This document shows positions 18,346 through 26,848 of a stretch of 64,000 nucleotides of DNA, piece by piece. Each line of letters begins with the position of its first letter. Position 1 is the stretch's first letter. The stretch comes from Neorhizobium galegae (lineage in GTDB: Bacteria > Pseudomonadota > Alphaproteobacteria > Rhizobiales > Rhizobiaceae). The notes beneath the pieces were generated by a model, which saw nothing but the letters and a program-made list of their open reading frames with translations, made no database searches and was not told the DNA's origin. Position numbers and translations under genes: made by a program. Location of the stretch: the NCBI RefSeq assembly GCF_017877055.1, contig NZ_JAGIPG010000002.1, positions 744,001 to 808,000 on the forward strand. Reading direction: 5' to 3'.

Positions 18346-19008
18346 TTATCGAGCCGGTTGCGCCACCGGCGTCCGGATAACGACGCCGCCGACGTCGGCT
18401 ATGCTTGCGGCCAGGATACGTATCGCCTCTTGCTCCGCATCGGAGGCAAACTTGCCGATGACCTCCACGACCGAGTCGCACACTCTGACTTCGACCTTGT
18501 CCCTGCCCAGTCCCAGTTCCGCCAGGAGCCGCGTCGCGACGGCGAGCCGCAGCGCATCGTCGCCACGGGCGATCACGTCGGGGGTGGCGATGGCGATCCC
18601 GAGGACATCGCGGCGGCTGACGATCCCGACGAGCCTGCCGTTGTCGAGGACGGGAATGCGCTTAATGGCATGGAGGCGCATCAGCGCGACGATTTCGGCA
18701 ACACTGGCATCAGGCGCCACACTGACGACCTTGCGGCTCATGCAGTCCTCCGCCTTCAACCCGTGCGTCTTGACGTAGTTTTCGAAGAATGCCGGGTCGC
18801 TATTGTCCGGAGCAGCCTTCGGCGAGAGGTTGAATTCGTGGCGCTTCAGAATATCACCTTCGGTGAGCATCCCGCATAATGTCCAATGATCGTCGATCAC
18901 CGGCAGGCCGCTGATGTCGTTGTCGATCATCATCCGGATCGCGTGCCGGAGGCTGGTTCCGGGGCTGATGTGAACCAGCCGGGTGGTCATCAAATCTCTG
19001 GCAAGCAT
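18346..19008 (-). CDS. CBS domain pair plus BON domain protein
   Basis: A 220-residue protein. Residues 5-65 and 90-150 are two CBS domains (opening MLARDLMTTRLVHISPGTSL and AEDCMSRKVVSVAPDASVAE), which together bind adenosyl nucleotides. The C-terminal 70 residues form a BON domain, usually linked with membrane or phospholipid binding. GAGGAGCACAAG precedes ATG 19008. It is upstream of and divergent from no gene; the P-type ATPase follows on its other side, on the same strand, with its stop 73 bp before this start. A FixK-type box lies 69 bp upstream. Confidence 0.88.
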   Translation of the reverse strand: MLARDLMTTRLVHISPGTSLRHAIRMMIDNDISGLPVIDDHWTLCGMLTEGDILKRHEFNLSPKAAPDNSDPAFFENYVKTHGLKAEDCMSRKVVSVAPDASVAEIVALMRLHAIKRIPVLDNGRLVGIVSRRDVLGIAIATPDVIARGDDALRLAVATRLLAELGLGRDKVEVRVCDSVVEVIGKFASDAEQEAIRILAASIADVGGVVIRTPVAQPAR

Positions 19009-19076
19009 CTTGTGCTCCTCTGGTTGTGATCATCCGTCTCTGACTTCAAGCTTCTCCCATCGCACCCACACGGACC

Positions 19077-19090
19077 TTGACCTAGCGCAA
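19077..19090. promoter_or_regulatory. FixK2-type box before the CBS-BON gene
   Basis: TTGACCTAGCGCAA fits TTG(A/C)-N6-(T/G)CAA and is almost identical to the box at 2750. It overlaps the end of the ATPase gene. Confidence 0.5.
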
Positions 19091-21787
19091 TCCCGAAGGG
19101 TGCGAAGGGCGATCAGGCCGGGCTCGTCTGCGGAGGTGCCATTTGTCCAGTTCGGTGACGGCCAGGATTGAGGAAGCGGCAAGCAGCATCAAAGCCCATT
19201 CGGCAAACGAGATCGGAGCGAGATCGAGGGTTTCGCGAAACCAGGGAAGATACATCGCCGAAATATGGATGGCCTGGGCGGCGATGACGGTGAGGATCAG
19301 CAGCGGGTTGCCGAAGAAGTTCAACGAGAAGATCGATCGGCGCTCCGAGCGGCTGGTGAAGGTCTGGATGTTTTCGAAGAGCACGAAAAGCAACAGCAGC
19401 ATGTTGCGCGCCTGCGAAATCTCGTAGCTCTGGTACAGAAGATAGGAGAAGATCGCGAAACCGCCGCCGCCGATAACCAGCATCGACTGGACGATCCGTC
19501 GTATCATCAACCGGTCGAAGATCGGTTCCTTCGGACGGCGCGGCGGCCGCGCCAGTTCGTCCCCCTCCGGCTTCTCGCCGGCAAGTGCGACATCCTGGAT
19601 GCCGTTGGTGACGAGATTGAGCCAGAGCAGTTGCACCGGAAGCAGCGGCATGGGCAGCCCGAGCGGGATTGCCAGCAGGAAGAGCAGCATTTCGGCAGCC
19701 CCCGTTGCGGTAAGCATCAGGATCACCTTGCGGATATTCGAATAGGCGGTGCGGCCTTCGCGGATGCCGCTGACGATCGACGCGAAATTGTCGTCGGTGA
19801 CGACGATATCGGCGCTTTCCTTGGCGACCTCAGTTCCCTTGCGGCCCATCGCCACGCCCACATGGGCGTGTTTCAAGGCGGGAGCGTCGTTGATTCCGTC
19901 GCCCGTAACGGCCACGAAATGGCCGTTACGGGCGAGCGACAGCACGATCGCGAGCTTCTGCGCCGGGGCGACCCGGGCATAGATCCGCGCCCGCCCGGTC
20001 AGCACGTCGAGTGTGTTCTGCCCGGCCACCTCCGCCTTTCCGACCTCGGCGCCGGTAGTGATCTGATCGGGCGTGAACCGCAACCCGGCCTCCGCGGCGA
20101 TGGCGGCGGCCGTCTTCGGATCGTCGCCGGTCATCATCACCACCGTTATACCGGCGGCGCAGCAATCCCGGATCGCCTGCGGAACTTCCGGACGGATCGG
20201 ATCCTGCATGCCGGCAAGGCCGAGAAACATCAGCTCGACCAGGTGATGAAGACCGAAGGTCTCGTCCGAACCGCCTCGGATTTCCCCTTCCGCAAACGCG
20301 AGCACCCTGAGCCCGCGCTCGGCCATCTCCTGCTTTTGCCGGAGAAGCATCTCGCGATCGATCGGCACAATGCCGTTGCCGCCATCCATCCGGTCCGCCA
20401 TGTCGATCAGGGTTTCCGCCGATCCCTTGACGAAGATGCGTACCCGCTCGCCCCGGCGGTGGAACGAGGCGGCATATTTGAGGTCCGGCTCATAGGGGAT
20501 GCGCGCGATCAGCGGGTAGCTGTCCTTCATCGCCTGCTGCTCGAGGCCGCCCTTGCGGGCCGCAGCCAGGAGAGCGATGTCGACCGTATCGCCGACGCCT
20601 TTCCAGCCGTCCGCATGGCGGGTAAGTGCGCCCTCATTGGGCAGAACGGCCGCCTTCAGCAGTCTCTCGGCACGATCACGCGCCTCCGCCGGGCTGAGGT
20701 TCGACCCGCGGATCTCGCAGGTATCGAGATCCATGCCGGCATCGAGCACGAGTTCGCTGCTGTCGGGCAGGCGGATATCGGTGACTGTCAGCTCGTTGAG
20801 AGTCAGCGTCCCCGTCTTGTCTGTGGCGATCATCGTGCAGGAGCCGAGGGACTCGACGGCCGGCATGCGGCGAACGATGACATTGCGCCTGGCCATGCGG
20901 CGCATGCTGATCGCCAAGGCGATCGAGATGGCGATCGGCAGGCCTTCCGGAATGGCGCTGACCGCAAGCCCGACCGACATCAGGAACAGGTCGCTCCAGG
21001 CAAGCCCGCGAAACAGGCCAACGGCGATGAGGAGGACGGAGGCGAGCCCGACGCTCCAGGCGATCATGTTCGAAAAATGCTTCAACCGGATCATCAGCGG
21101 CGGCTGGCTGGTCGAGACCCTGCCGATCTCGGCGGCGATCCTGCCGATTTCGGTCGAAAGGCCGGTCGCAACGACCAGACCGGTGCCGCGACCGCGCGTG
21201 ACAAGGCTGCCTGCAAACGCAAGGCCGGATTTCCTTTTTTCGTTCGGCGCCCCTATGGCGGTGACGGTCTTGCGCGCCGGCGCGGATTCGCCCGTCAGAA
21301 GCGACTCGTCGCAGAGCAGGTCATTGGTCTCGAAAAGCTCGATATCGGCCGGGATGCGGCCGCCGGCCTCGATCCGGACGAGGTCGCCCGGAACCAGCAG
21401 GCACGCCTCGATCTCCTGCGCCGTCCCATCGCGGATGACGATCGCGACCGGCTGTTCAAGACTGCGCAAGGCTGCCGCAGCGCGGCCGGCGGAATATTCC
21501 TGGATGCCGCCGATCACGCCGTTCAACACCAAAACGATGCCGATGAACACCGCATCCTCGGCCTCGCTGACGAGAAGCGAGACCACAGCCGCGATCAGCA
21601 GGATATAGATGAGCGGGCTGCGGAATTGCGCGAGGAAGATCAGGAGCAGGGAGGAGGTTTTGGGCTCGGGAAGGCGGTTCAGGCCGAATCGCGCCAGACG
21701 CCCTGCCACCTCGGCACTGCTCAACCCCTCAGGGGACGTATCGTTCAGCTCGGGCTGGGAATGGGCGAAGACTGAATTTAGAGGCAT
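19082..21787 (-). CDS. P-type cation-transporting ATPase
   Basis: A 901-residue P2-type ATPase of the Ca2+/Mg2+/Na+ pump class. The phosphorylated Asp is Asp323 in DKTGTLTL; the actuator motif TGES is at residues 165-168; the hinge is TGDGINDAPALKHA. The first transmembrane pair is at about 45-100, helices M3-M4 (with PEGLP) at about 240-295, and the last six helices in the final 220 residues. The PEGLP motif is typical of Ca2+ or Na+/H+ pumps rather than heavy-metal pumps. GGAGCGCCG precedes ATG 21787. A perfect FixK-type box lies 89 bp upstream. Confidence 0.93.
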   Translation of the reverse strand: MPLNSVFAHSQPELNDTSPEGLSSAEVAGRLARFGLNRLPEPKTSSLLLIFLAQFRSPLIYILLIAAVVSLLVSEAEDAVFIGIVLVLNGVIGGIQEYSAGRAAAALRSLEQPVAIVIRDGTAQEIEACLLVPGDLVRIEAGGRIPADIELFETNDLLCDESLLTGESAPARKTVTAIGAPNEKRKSGLAFAGSLVTRGRGTGLVVATGLSTEIGRIAAEIGRVSTSQPPLMIRLKHFSNMIAWSVGLASVLLIAVGLFRGLAWSDLFLMSVGLAVSAIPEGLPIAISIALAISMRRMARRNVIVRRMPAVESLGSCTMIATDKTGTLTLNELTVTDIRLPDSSELVLDAGMDLDTCEIRGSNLSPAEARDRAERLLKAAVLPNEGALTRHADGWKGVGDTVDIALLAAARKGGLEQQAMKDSYPLIARIPYEPDLKYAASFHRRGERVRIFVKGSAETLIDMADRMDGGNGIVPIDREMLLRQKQEMAERGLRVLAFAEGEIRGGSDETFGLHHLVELMFLGLAGMQDPIRPEVPQAIRDCCAAGITVVMMTGDDPKTAAAIAAEAGLRFTPDQITTGAEVGKAEVAGQNTLDVLTGRARIYARVAPAQKLAIVLSLARNGHFVAVTGDGINDAPALKHAHVGVAMGRKGTEVAKESADIVVTDDNFASIVSGIREGRTAYSNIRKVILMLTATGAAEMLLFLLAIPLGLPMPLLPVQLLWLNLVTNGIQDVALAGEKPEGDELARPPRRPKEPIFDRLMIRRIVQSMLVIGGGGFAIFSYLLYQSYEISQARNMLLLLFVLFENIQTFTSRSERRSIFSLNFFGNPLLILTVIAAQAIHISAMYLPWFRETLDLAPISFAEWALMLLAASSILAVTELDKWHLRRRARPDRPSHPSGLR

Positions 21788-21875
21788 CGGCGCTCCAGAT
21801 CAAACTGCGCCACCCTCATTGGGAAAACGGAGAGGCGCCCAATCGAGGAGGATAACCGCCAGGGTTTGCCGGCAA

Positions 21876-21889
21876 TTGATATCCGTCAA
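21876..21889. promoter_or_regulatory. FixK/FNR box upstream of the P-type ATPase
   Basis: TTGATATCCGTCAA is a perfect TTGA-N6-TCAA match, 89 bp before the ATPase start. A related sequence with an 8-base spacer, TTGATATCGACGTCAA, lies at 21948-21963, too wide to count as a canonical box. Confidence 0.6.
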
Positions 21890-21995
21890 CGTGGGAGCGC
21901 GTGCTGGTCGCTGCGCGGTGATCGCAGATCGAGTTGTGACATCGCCAATTGATATCGACGTCAAATGCTCAGTAGGTTCGGGAAATCTAGATAGA

Positions 21996-22154
21996 TTGGC
22001 TGGGGAACCTGGATTCTCACATGATTTCAAAGACTTAGTTGAAGAGCCTTGAAATTCCCTCTGTTTTCCCATCGCGAGCGACCGTGGATGCCACCTTTGT
22101 GCCCTGGCTTTGGGCATCAGTCAACACGGGGTTGAAGCGGCAATAATTTCCGCC
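21996..22154 (+). repeat. Dispersed repeat, module B copy 1
   Basis: The first copy of a ~150-bp repeat found eight times between here and 61.7 kb. Landmarks are GGATTCTCACATGATTTCAA, then a stretch around GTTTTCCCATCGCGAGCGAC, then GCCCTGGCTTTGGGCATCAG, and an end near AATAATTTCCGC. It marks the left edge of the accessory region. Only the end GCTGGGGAAC of the variable partner segment is present here. The following 300 bp up to 22450 holds no gene I can support. Confidence 0.85.
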
Positions 22155-22450
22155 TTTAGGCCGAAGTTTACGCTCCCGCGGTCATCGCGGGGATGGCCGC
22201 TTCGCGCCGCCATTTCGGACGTTCGAACCTTCGGCTGAACTTCATGAAAGCTGACTTTCAAATGGATGGTTGGGCACATGCCTATTCCATCCGGAATTTG
22301 CCGACCGCACCGATCGACGCTGAAGAATATTCCCGGTGCAGGGTATCCTTCTACCTTATGCTTGCTCTGTTGCTCATTGCTGTTTTTCAACTTGACATCT
22401 TAGGAGCAGCAAACTGAAGCTCTATGGGATACAGTTTCCCAGGATTGCTC

Positions 22451-23413
22451 ATGTCTGATCCCTCCGAGCCAATTGAATTAGACCTCGAAGTTTTATTTTC
22501 TTTTTATGATAGCCTACGGGACGGCCGTTTGGGTTCGGGGGCACGTGCTGACCTAATACAAGAGAAACTTGTTCGTAAGCTTGGAAGGTTTGGTGAGTCA
22601 GGTTACTGGCTAGCAGGTGCAAGTACGATTGACGATTGGCGTCTTACAACGAGAAACGGCACTCGGAAGAATCCAGTCACACGTCCAAAAAGAGTTTTGG
22701 CCGCATTCTACGAAAGCTTCAACGTAGACATCTCGAAAGATAAGGAATTCACGAACTATTTTTATGTTGATGAATCTGTATTCGACCTAATTGAAGTCCG
22801 GACGCCGACTGTAGAGCCGCTGGGACCCGACAGCGAAATGTCTCATAAAGTTCGCATTGGTGCTGTTCGCCTGAATACGATTAGAAAAGATGTAATACTT
22901 GCCACTTCGAGTCCAAAAAAAATCGATGCGACGCTGGGATTTATTAACATTTCAATTATTGTGACGCTCCCCTCAGAAGAAGGTGAACGCAAGCCAAATT
23001 TCAAGCTCATCTTCCTGTCGCCAGCAGAACCGGAGACCCAAGACGGAAAGGTCATAGGCACAACGGTTCGATTGGTTTATCCAGATCGCGATTGGAAATC
23101 GGAATGGGGATGGGAATGGGAAATGCTCAAGCCACCGAGCCACCAGATAAACCTGGGCCAATTGGTTAATGCCTCTCTGATGGAGTTTGCGTCCAAGCCT
23201 AAAGACAATGTCAAAATCGTGATGAGTGTAGAAAATAAGAATTTCTATACAATGATACACCTACTGGATGCGAAAGACTGCAACTTAGACGAAGAAAAGA
23301 CGATTTCCGCAAGGGAAAAGCTGATTGCGCAAGTACTGAAAAAGCGGCTTGATATGAAAGGGCGCTACGAATTTGCTGGCGGCAACATAATGGTTGAGGG
23401 GTCGGATGATTGA
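22451..23413 (+). CDS. Hypothetical protein, partner of the PPR-like protein
   Basis: A 320-residue soluble protein of unrecognised family. The N-terminal ~90 residues are helical (DLEVLFSFYDSLRDGRL... WRLTTRNGTRKNPVTRPKRV), possibly a DNA-binding or adaptor domain; the rest is beta-rich, with repeated Trp/Glu near residue 225 (WKSEWGWEWEM). ATG 22451 has AGGA six bases before it, better than ATG 22424. Its stop overlaps the next gene by 8 bp, so the two are probably translated together. The coding sequence is AT-rich compared with the first 22 kb, a sign of transfer. Confidence 0.75.
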   Translation: MSDPSEPIELDLEVLFSFYDSLRDGRLGSGARADLIQEKLVRKLGRFGESGYWLAGASTIDDWRLTTRNGTRKNPVTRPKRVLAAFYESFNVDISKDKEFTNYFYVDESVFDLIEVRTPTVEPLGPDSEMSHKVRIGAVRLNTIRKDVILATSSPKKIDATLGFINISIIVTLPSEEGERKPNFKLIFLSPAEPETQDGKVIGTTVRLVYPDRDWKSEWGWEWEMLKPPSHQINLGQLVNASLMEFASKPKDNVKIVMSVENKNFYTMIHLLDAKDCNLDEEKTISAREKLIAQVLKKRLDMKGRYEFAGGNIMVEGSDD

Positions 23414-25307
23414 TTGGATATTTTCTGAAGATGACATCATCCTCACCGAGACGGAAGCCAAAGCTATCGAAGCAATCTTAGCGTCAGATTGTAGAGACCC
23501 CGTCAAAACCGTCTTAGAAGCTGGTTACAATCCTAGCTCCTTTTTTGAACACGGAAACTGGGAAGGCATCGATTTTCGTCGTTCCAATGTGGACGGCGTT
23601 TCATTTGATGGCGCGATTTTGACTTCAGCGATATTCGATCGTAGCCAGTTTGATTTGGTTTCGAAAACCAACCCAAGAACTATAGACAAAGTTCATATCT
23701 ATGAAGTTTACGGGGCAGAAGACGAACCGCATATAACTATACTGCAAGACAAGCCGTTGGACAGCGGCGAAGCCGCACACGATTTTCGATATGTATTGAA
23801 AAAAATTCTCACGCAAGGCGGCCCAACAAAGGGAGACTGGGCAATACTTACAGCTTTTTCGAGGCGGCTTACAGCCCCAAGAGGTAGAAGATGGGCATTG
23901 AACCATTTATTAGAGAATTTTTCTGGCCAAGTTTCAAATATTTTCTTGGAGTTCTGCGGTGAGGAAAATAAAAGTCCGATCGAGGATGAAACAACAGCAG
24001 ACTTACTCATTAAAATCTCAAAAATAAATGATGGATATGAAATAATAAAATACATTGCAAGCTTGCACAAACTGGATAGACTGCACGGTTCTATAATAAC
24101 CAAAGCCGCAAGCTTAATAAAGGGAATGGACGAATTTCGACAGTTTATTAAGGTCGCAAAGTTCGATGGGTGGGAATTAAGCCAGTATGCGATATCGCTG
24201 TCGGCTATTAATGTTTGCAAGAATATCGAAGATGCGCGAGTTTTCCTCGAAATTCTTGAAGAAGTGGGCAATAAGCCTGCCCCAATCGTCTTCAGCAGGC
24301 TTGCCCAAAGCAGCAAATCGATGGACGGCGTTCGCGAACTTCTCGCGATGATGAAAGAGGCTGGGGTTCAGCCTGACCCGACCGTCTTCAGCAAGCTTGC
24401 CGACAGCAGCAAATCGATGGACGGCGTTCGCGAACTTCTCGCGATGATGAAAGGGGCTGGGGTTCAGCCTGACCCGACCATCTTCAGCAGGCTTGCTGAA
24501 AGCACCAGATCCATGGACGGCGTTCGCGAACTTCTCGCGATGATGAAAGAGGCCGGGGTCAAGCCTGACCCGACCGTCTTCAGCAAGCTTGCTGAAAGCA
24601 CCAAATCGATGGACGGCGTTCGCGAACTTCTCGCGATGATGAAAGAGGCTGAGGTTCAGCCTGACCCGACCGTCTTCAGCAAGCTTGCTGAAAGCACCAA
24701 ATCGATGGAAGGCGTTCGCGAACTTCTCGCGATGATGAAAGAGGCCGGGGTCAAGCCTGATGGGAGACACTACAAAACATTCATAGGCTGTTGCCGATCG
24801 GTTGAAGAGGCTCAGGCTTTTCTAAAAGCCATAGACGAGGAAAACGGAAAGCAAAGTATCACATCCTTTGATCGCATGCTTTCGAACAGCGAAAGCGCAG
24901 ACAAAGCGGAAGAGATTTGGAACCTTTACGCAAAATACTGTCTCACACAAAGCCACATAAGCTTCACTATTTTTCTTCGAAAGCTTGAGCCTTGGGAACT
25001 TGCTTGGGAAAATTATCGAACGCGTCGGCCGCCCAGAGTGATTGTCACCATCAACATGTTTAATTCACTCCTCTTGAAGTCACGCAATCGGACTCAGTTG
25101 AAAAAAGTCTTCGACGAGATGACCAAGCGACGGATCACTGCCGACGAGTTTTCGTTGACTTCCATTCTCGGAAGCGCGCTCTCTGACCGAGATGTCATCT
25201 GGGCTCTATCGAATGTTGAGGCTTTTGGTTTAGACATCTCACGAATCCAGCCTGAAACGCTGGGTGATCAGGCGGAGCGCTATAGACGCATTACATCGAG
25301 AACCTGA
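23406..25307 (+). CDS. Pentapeptide-repeat / PPR-like repeat protein
   Basis: A 633-residue protein. Near residues 50-75 is a short pentapeptide-repeat region (IDFRRSNVDGVSFDGAILTS). Residues ~293-452 are five near-identical 32-residue units of the form VFSKLAESTKSMDGVRELLA followed by MMKEAGVKPDPT: two helices ending in KPD, the hallmark of pentatricopeptide repeats (short, S-type length). Degenerate units flank them, for example MFNSLLLKSRNRTQLKKVFD followed by EMTKRRITADEF. PPR proteins bind single-stranded RNA in a sequence-specific way and are rare in bacteria. SEL1 or TPR repeats are less likely, as they lack the KPD turn. AT-rich and coupled to the upstream gene. Confidence 0.8.
   Translation: MIDWIFSEDDIILTETEAKAIEAILASDCRDPVKTVLEAGYNPSSFFEHGNWEGIDFRRSNVDGVSFDGAILTSAIFDRSQFDLVSKTNPRTIDKVHIYEVYGAEDEPHITILQDKPLDSGEAAHDFRYVLKKILTQGGPTKGDWAILTAFSRRLTAPRGRRWALNHLLENFSGQVSNIFLEFCGEENKSPIEDETTADLLIKISKINDGYEIIKYIASLHKLDRLHGSIITKAASLIKGMDEFRQFIKVAKFDGWELSQYAISLSAINVCKNIEDARVFLEILEEVGNKPAPIVFSRLAQSSKSMDGVRELLAMMKEAGVQPDPTVFSKLADSSKSMDGVRELLAMMKGAGVQPDPTIFSRLAESTRSMDGVRELLAMMKEAGVKPDPTVFSKLAESTKSMDGVRELLAMMKEAEVQPDPTVFSKLAESTKSMEGVRELLAMMKEAGVKPDGRHYKTFIGCCRSVEEAQAFLKAIDEENGKQSITSFDRMLSNSESADKAEEIWNLYAKYCLTQSHISFTIFLRKLEPWELAWENYRTRRPPRVIVTINMFNSLLLKSRNRTQLKKVFDEMTKRRITADEFSLTSILGSALSDRDVIWALSNVEAFGLDISRIQPETLGDQAERYRRITSRT
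24281..24760 (+). repeat. Five tandem 96-bp coding repeats
   Basis: Five units of exactly 96 bp, nearly identical at the DNA level (for example ATGGACGGCGTTCGCGAACT recurs at 24321, 24417, 24513 and 24609, with one change at 24705). They encode the PPR-like units. Such low divergence implies recent duplication or gene conversion. Confidence 0.95.
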
Positions 25308-25384
25308 GGTGCGGTGCTTCGGCCCCAAATTTACAGCACCTAATTGCTGATCAAAATTTCATGCACCCGGAGTTAACAAGCCAT

Positions 25385-25439
25385 TCCGGGCAATTGCGCC
25401 ACTTTCCGGGCATTAGGACACTTAGCGTCCGGGCAATTG
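25385..25439. promoter_or_regulatory. Three iterated TCCGGGCA motifs upstream of a metabolic operon
   Basis: TCCGGGCAATTG at 25385, TCCGGGCATTAG at 25405 and TCCGGGCAATTG at 25428, spaced 20 and 23 bp, end 64 bp before the HbpS-like gene. They could be an operator array. Alternatively they resemble the multiple terminal repeats of IS21-family elements, which would make this a relic transposon end. Confidence 0.4.
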
Positions 25440-25502
25440 AACATGCGACTCCAAGGTCACGAGCGGCAACCGGCCGTTCGAGTTTAACCAGGAGAAGCAG
25501 AC

Positions 25503-25931
25503 ATGAACTTCAAAATCGAAGCCTATAAGCGCTCTGTCGTCACCGCAGCGGCATCCCTTGACATCATTCAATGCAGTTTCGCTGAGGCGAATAAGCTGGA
25601 GATCGCGATAACGGTCTCGGTCGTCGGCCCGAGCCTTGAGCCGATTGCTTTTGCAAGCATGGATGGAGCTAACCCGCACTCTCGTGAGACTTCACGCAAG
25701 AAGGCACAGACCGCCGCATCCACGCGCCGTCCAACCGGCTGGATGTCTCCCGAACTCGCCATCGAACTGCCGCTGGCAAGTAGCGGCCTGCTGACCAACG
25801 TTCCCGGAGGCTTTCCGATCACGATCGATGGCGTTGTCATCGGCGGGCTTGGCATCGCGGGCGGAACTGTCGAGCAGGATGCCGAGATCGCTCAGGCCGC
25901 GCTTGCCGCATTTTGTGTTGCCGTGTCCTAA
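25503..25931 (+). CDS. GlcG/HbpS-like (DUF336) protein
   Basis: A 142-residue protein of the GlcG/HbpS family. It has the typical helix-strand layout (AAASLDIIQCSFAEANKLEIAI), the mid motif ASMDGANPHSRETSRKKAQTA and the C-terminal FPITIDGVVIGGLGIAGGTV. Members bind haem or small ligands, or act as accessory proteins in catabolic operons; the exact role is not known. CAGGAGAAGCAG precedes ATG 25503. It is the first gene of a tight four-gene operon ending at 28285. Confidence 0.85.
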   Translation: MNFKIEAYKRSVVTAAASLDIIQCSFAEANKLEIAITVSVVGPSLEPIAFASMDGANPHSRETSRKKAQTAASTRRPTGWMSPELAIELPLASSGLLTNVPGGFPITIDGVVIGGLGIAGGTVEQDAEIAQAALAAFCVAVS

Positions 25932-25957
25932 CAGCACCGACGAGAAGGAAAGCTAAC

Positions 25958-26848
25958 ATGGAAAAGATTACTCTTCATGAAAAAGACAAATCGGTGTTGA
26001 AAGCCCCGGCACAGGCAGTTGCGCTGGGCGACTTCCGAGCCTTCTTTTCGGCCTCGCCCAATGCCTTCGAGGCAAAGGCTCCGCACTTGCCGTGCCAGGA
26101 CAAAGTCGCAATTGTTGTTGTGGACGCGCTTCGCGCAACGACGAGTTGGGTCGCTATTGGCGCCACCGGGCCTCGCGGTATCCTGATCAAGATCAAATCA
26201 AAGGAGGGTGTCGGCTTGCCGGCACCTTTCGCCCCCGACGGCGAATGGGTTCGCGCTGGCGAATTGCACGGAAGGCCCATCAATGGCGGTGTAATGGGAA
26301 ACTCGCCGACCGAGGTGCGCTCGGACATGTTCGGGAGCCGCTGGGTTCGCTTTGAATCCACCAACGGTGCCCATGCCGTCGAACTCGCGACCACCATTGA
26401 GAATGCCGAGGTTTACATTGGCTGCTTCCAAAATATTGGATCAGTCGTTGAAGCTGCGATCAAAGATGGCTGTGGTTCGCTTGTGGTGGTCGCAGGCGGC
26501 TTCTATGGCTCAGCAACGATTGAGGACAACGTTTGCGCAGGGCGCTTCTTTAAGGAGTGGATCGCTCGAACGGGAATTTCGCGCCAGGATTTGGATGACG
26601 AAGCCAGAATCGCCTTGGCGTCTGCTGAAGCGTTCCCGGATGATCGCGAACTTCTCGCCACTTTGAAGGGGGCACAGGTCGCTCGCCTTCTTCGTGAAGT
26701 TGGCCGCGAAAGCGATGTGGATGCCATCATCACTGGCATCGGGGTCGATCCCGACATCTGGGATCGGATGCACTCTACTGTGTTACGCTACACCGCCCAT
26801 GAAGGTCTTGGCGTTTTCGTACCCGTGAACCAGATGGAGATGGCGTGA
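25958..26848 (+). CDS. 2-phosphosulfolactate phosphatase-like (ComB family) protein
   Basis: A 296-residue protein resembling the ComB phosphatase family. I see VVVDALRATTSWVAIGATG (the family has D-x-LRA-(T/S)-T), FESTNGAHAV, IGCFQNIGSVVEAA and VVVAGGFYGSATIEDN, in family order. ComB removes phosphate from 2-phosphosulfolactate in coenzyme M synthesis; in bacteria without coenzyme M such relatives have other or unknown substrates. ATG 25958 follows GAAGGAAAGC. Its TGA overlaps the next ATG by one base. Confidence 0.8.
   Translation: MEKITLHEKDKSVLKAPAQAVALGDFRAFFSASPNAFEAKAPHLPCQDKVAIVVVDALRATTSWVAIGATGPRGILIKIKSKEGVGLPAPFAPDGEWVRAGELHGRPINGGVMGNSPTEVRSDMFGSRWVRFESTNGAHAVELATTIENAEVYIGCFQNIGSVVEAAIKDGCGSLVVVAGGFYGSATIEDNVCAGRFFKEWIARTGISRQDLDDEARIALASAEAFPDDRELLATLKGAQVARLLREVGRESDVDAIITGIGVDPDIWDRMHSTVLRYTAHEGLGVFVPVNQMEMA

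Noticed and set aside
19265..21775. An 836-codon open frame antisense to the P-type ATPase
   Set aside because: It exactly mirrors the GC-biased ATPase codons and shows no protein motifs; the ATPase has all its family motifs.
21800..22117. Short frames starting MPKARAQRWHPRS, also near 58643 and 61330
   Set aside because: They arise from module B of the repeat family and have no ribosome site or conserved end; they follow the repeat, not a gene.
21788..22450. An integration site (tRNA or integrase) at the start of the accessory region
   Set aside because: I looked for a tRNA 3' end, direct repeats or an integrase and saw none; the edge is marked only by repeat copy 1.
24177..24770. A repetitive antisense frame and a possible CRISPR-like array
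   Set aside because: The 96-bp units are in-frame coding repeats without unique spacers, and the antisense frame is only their mirror.
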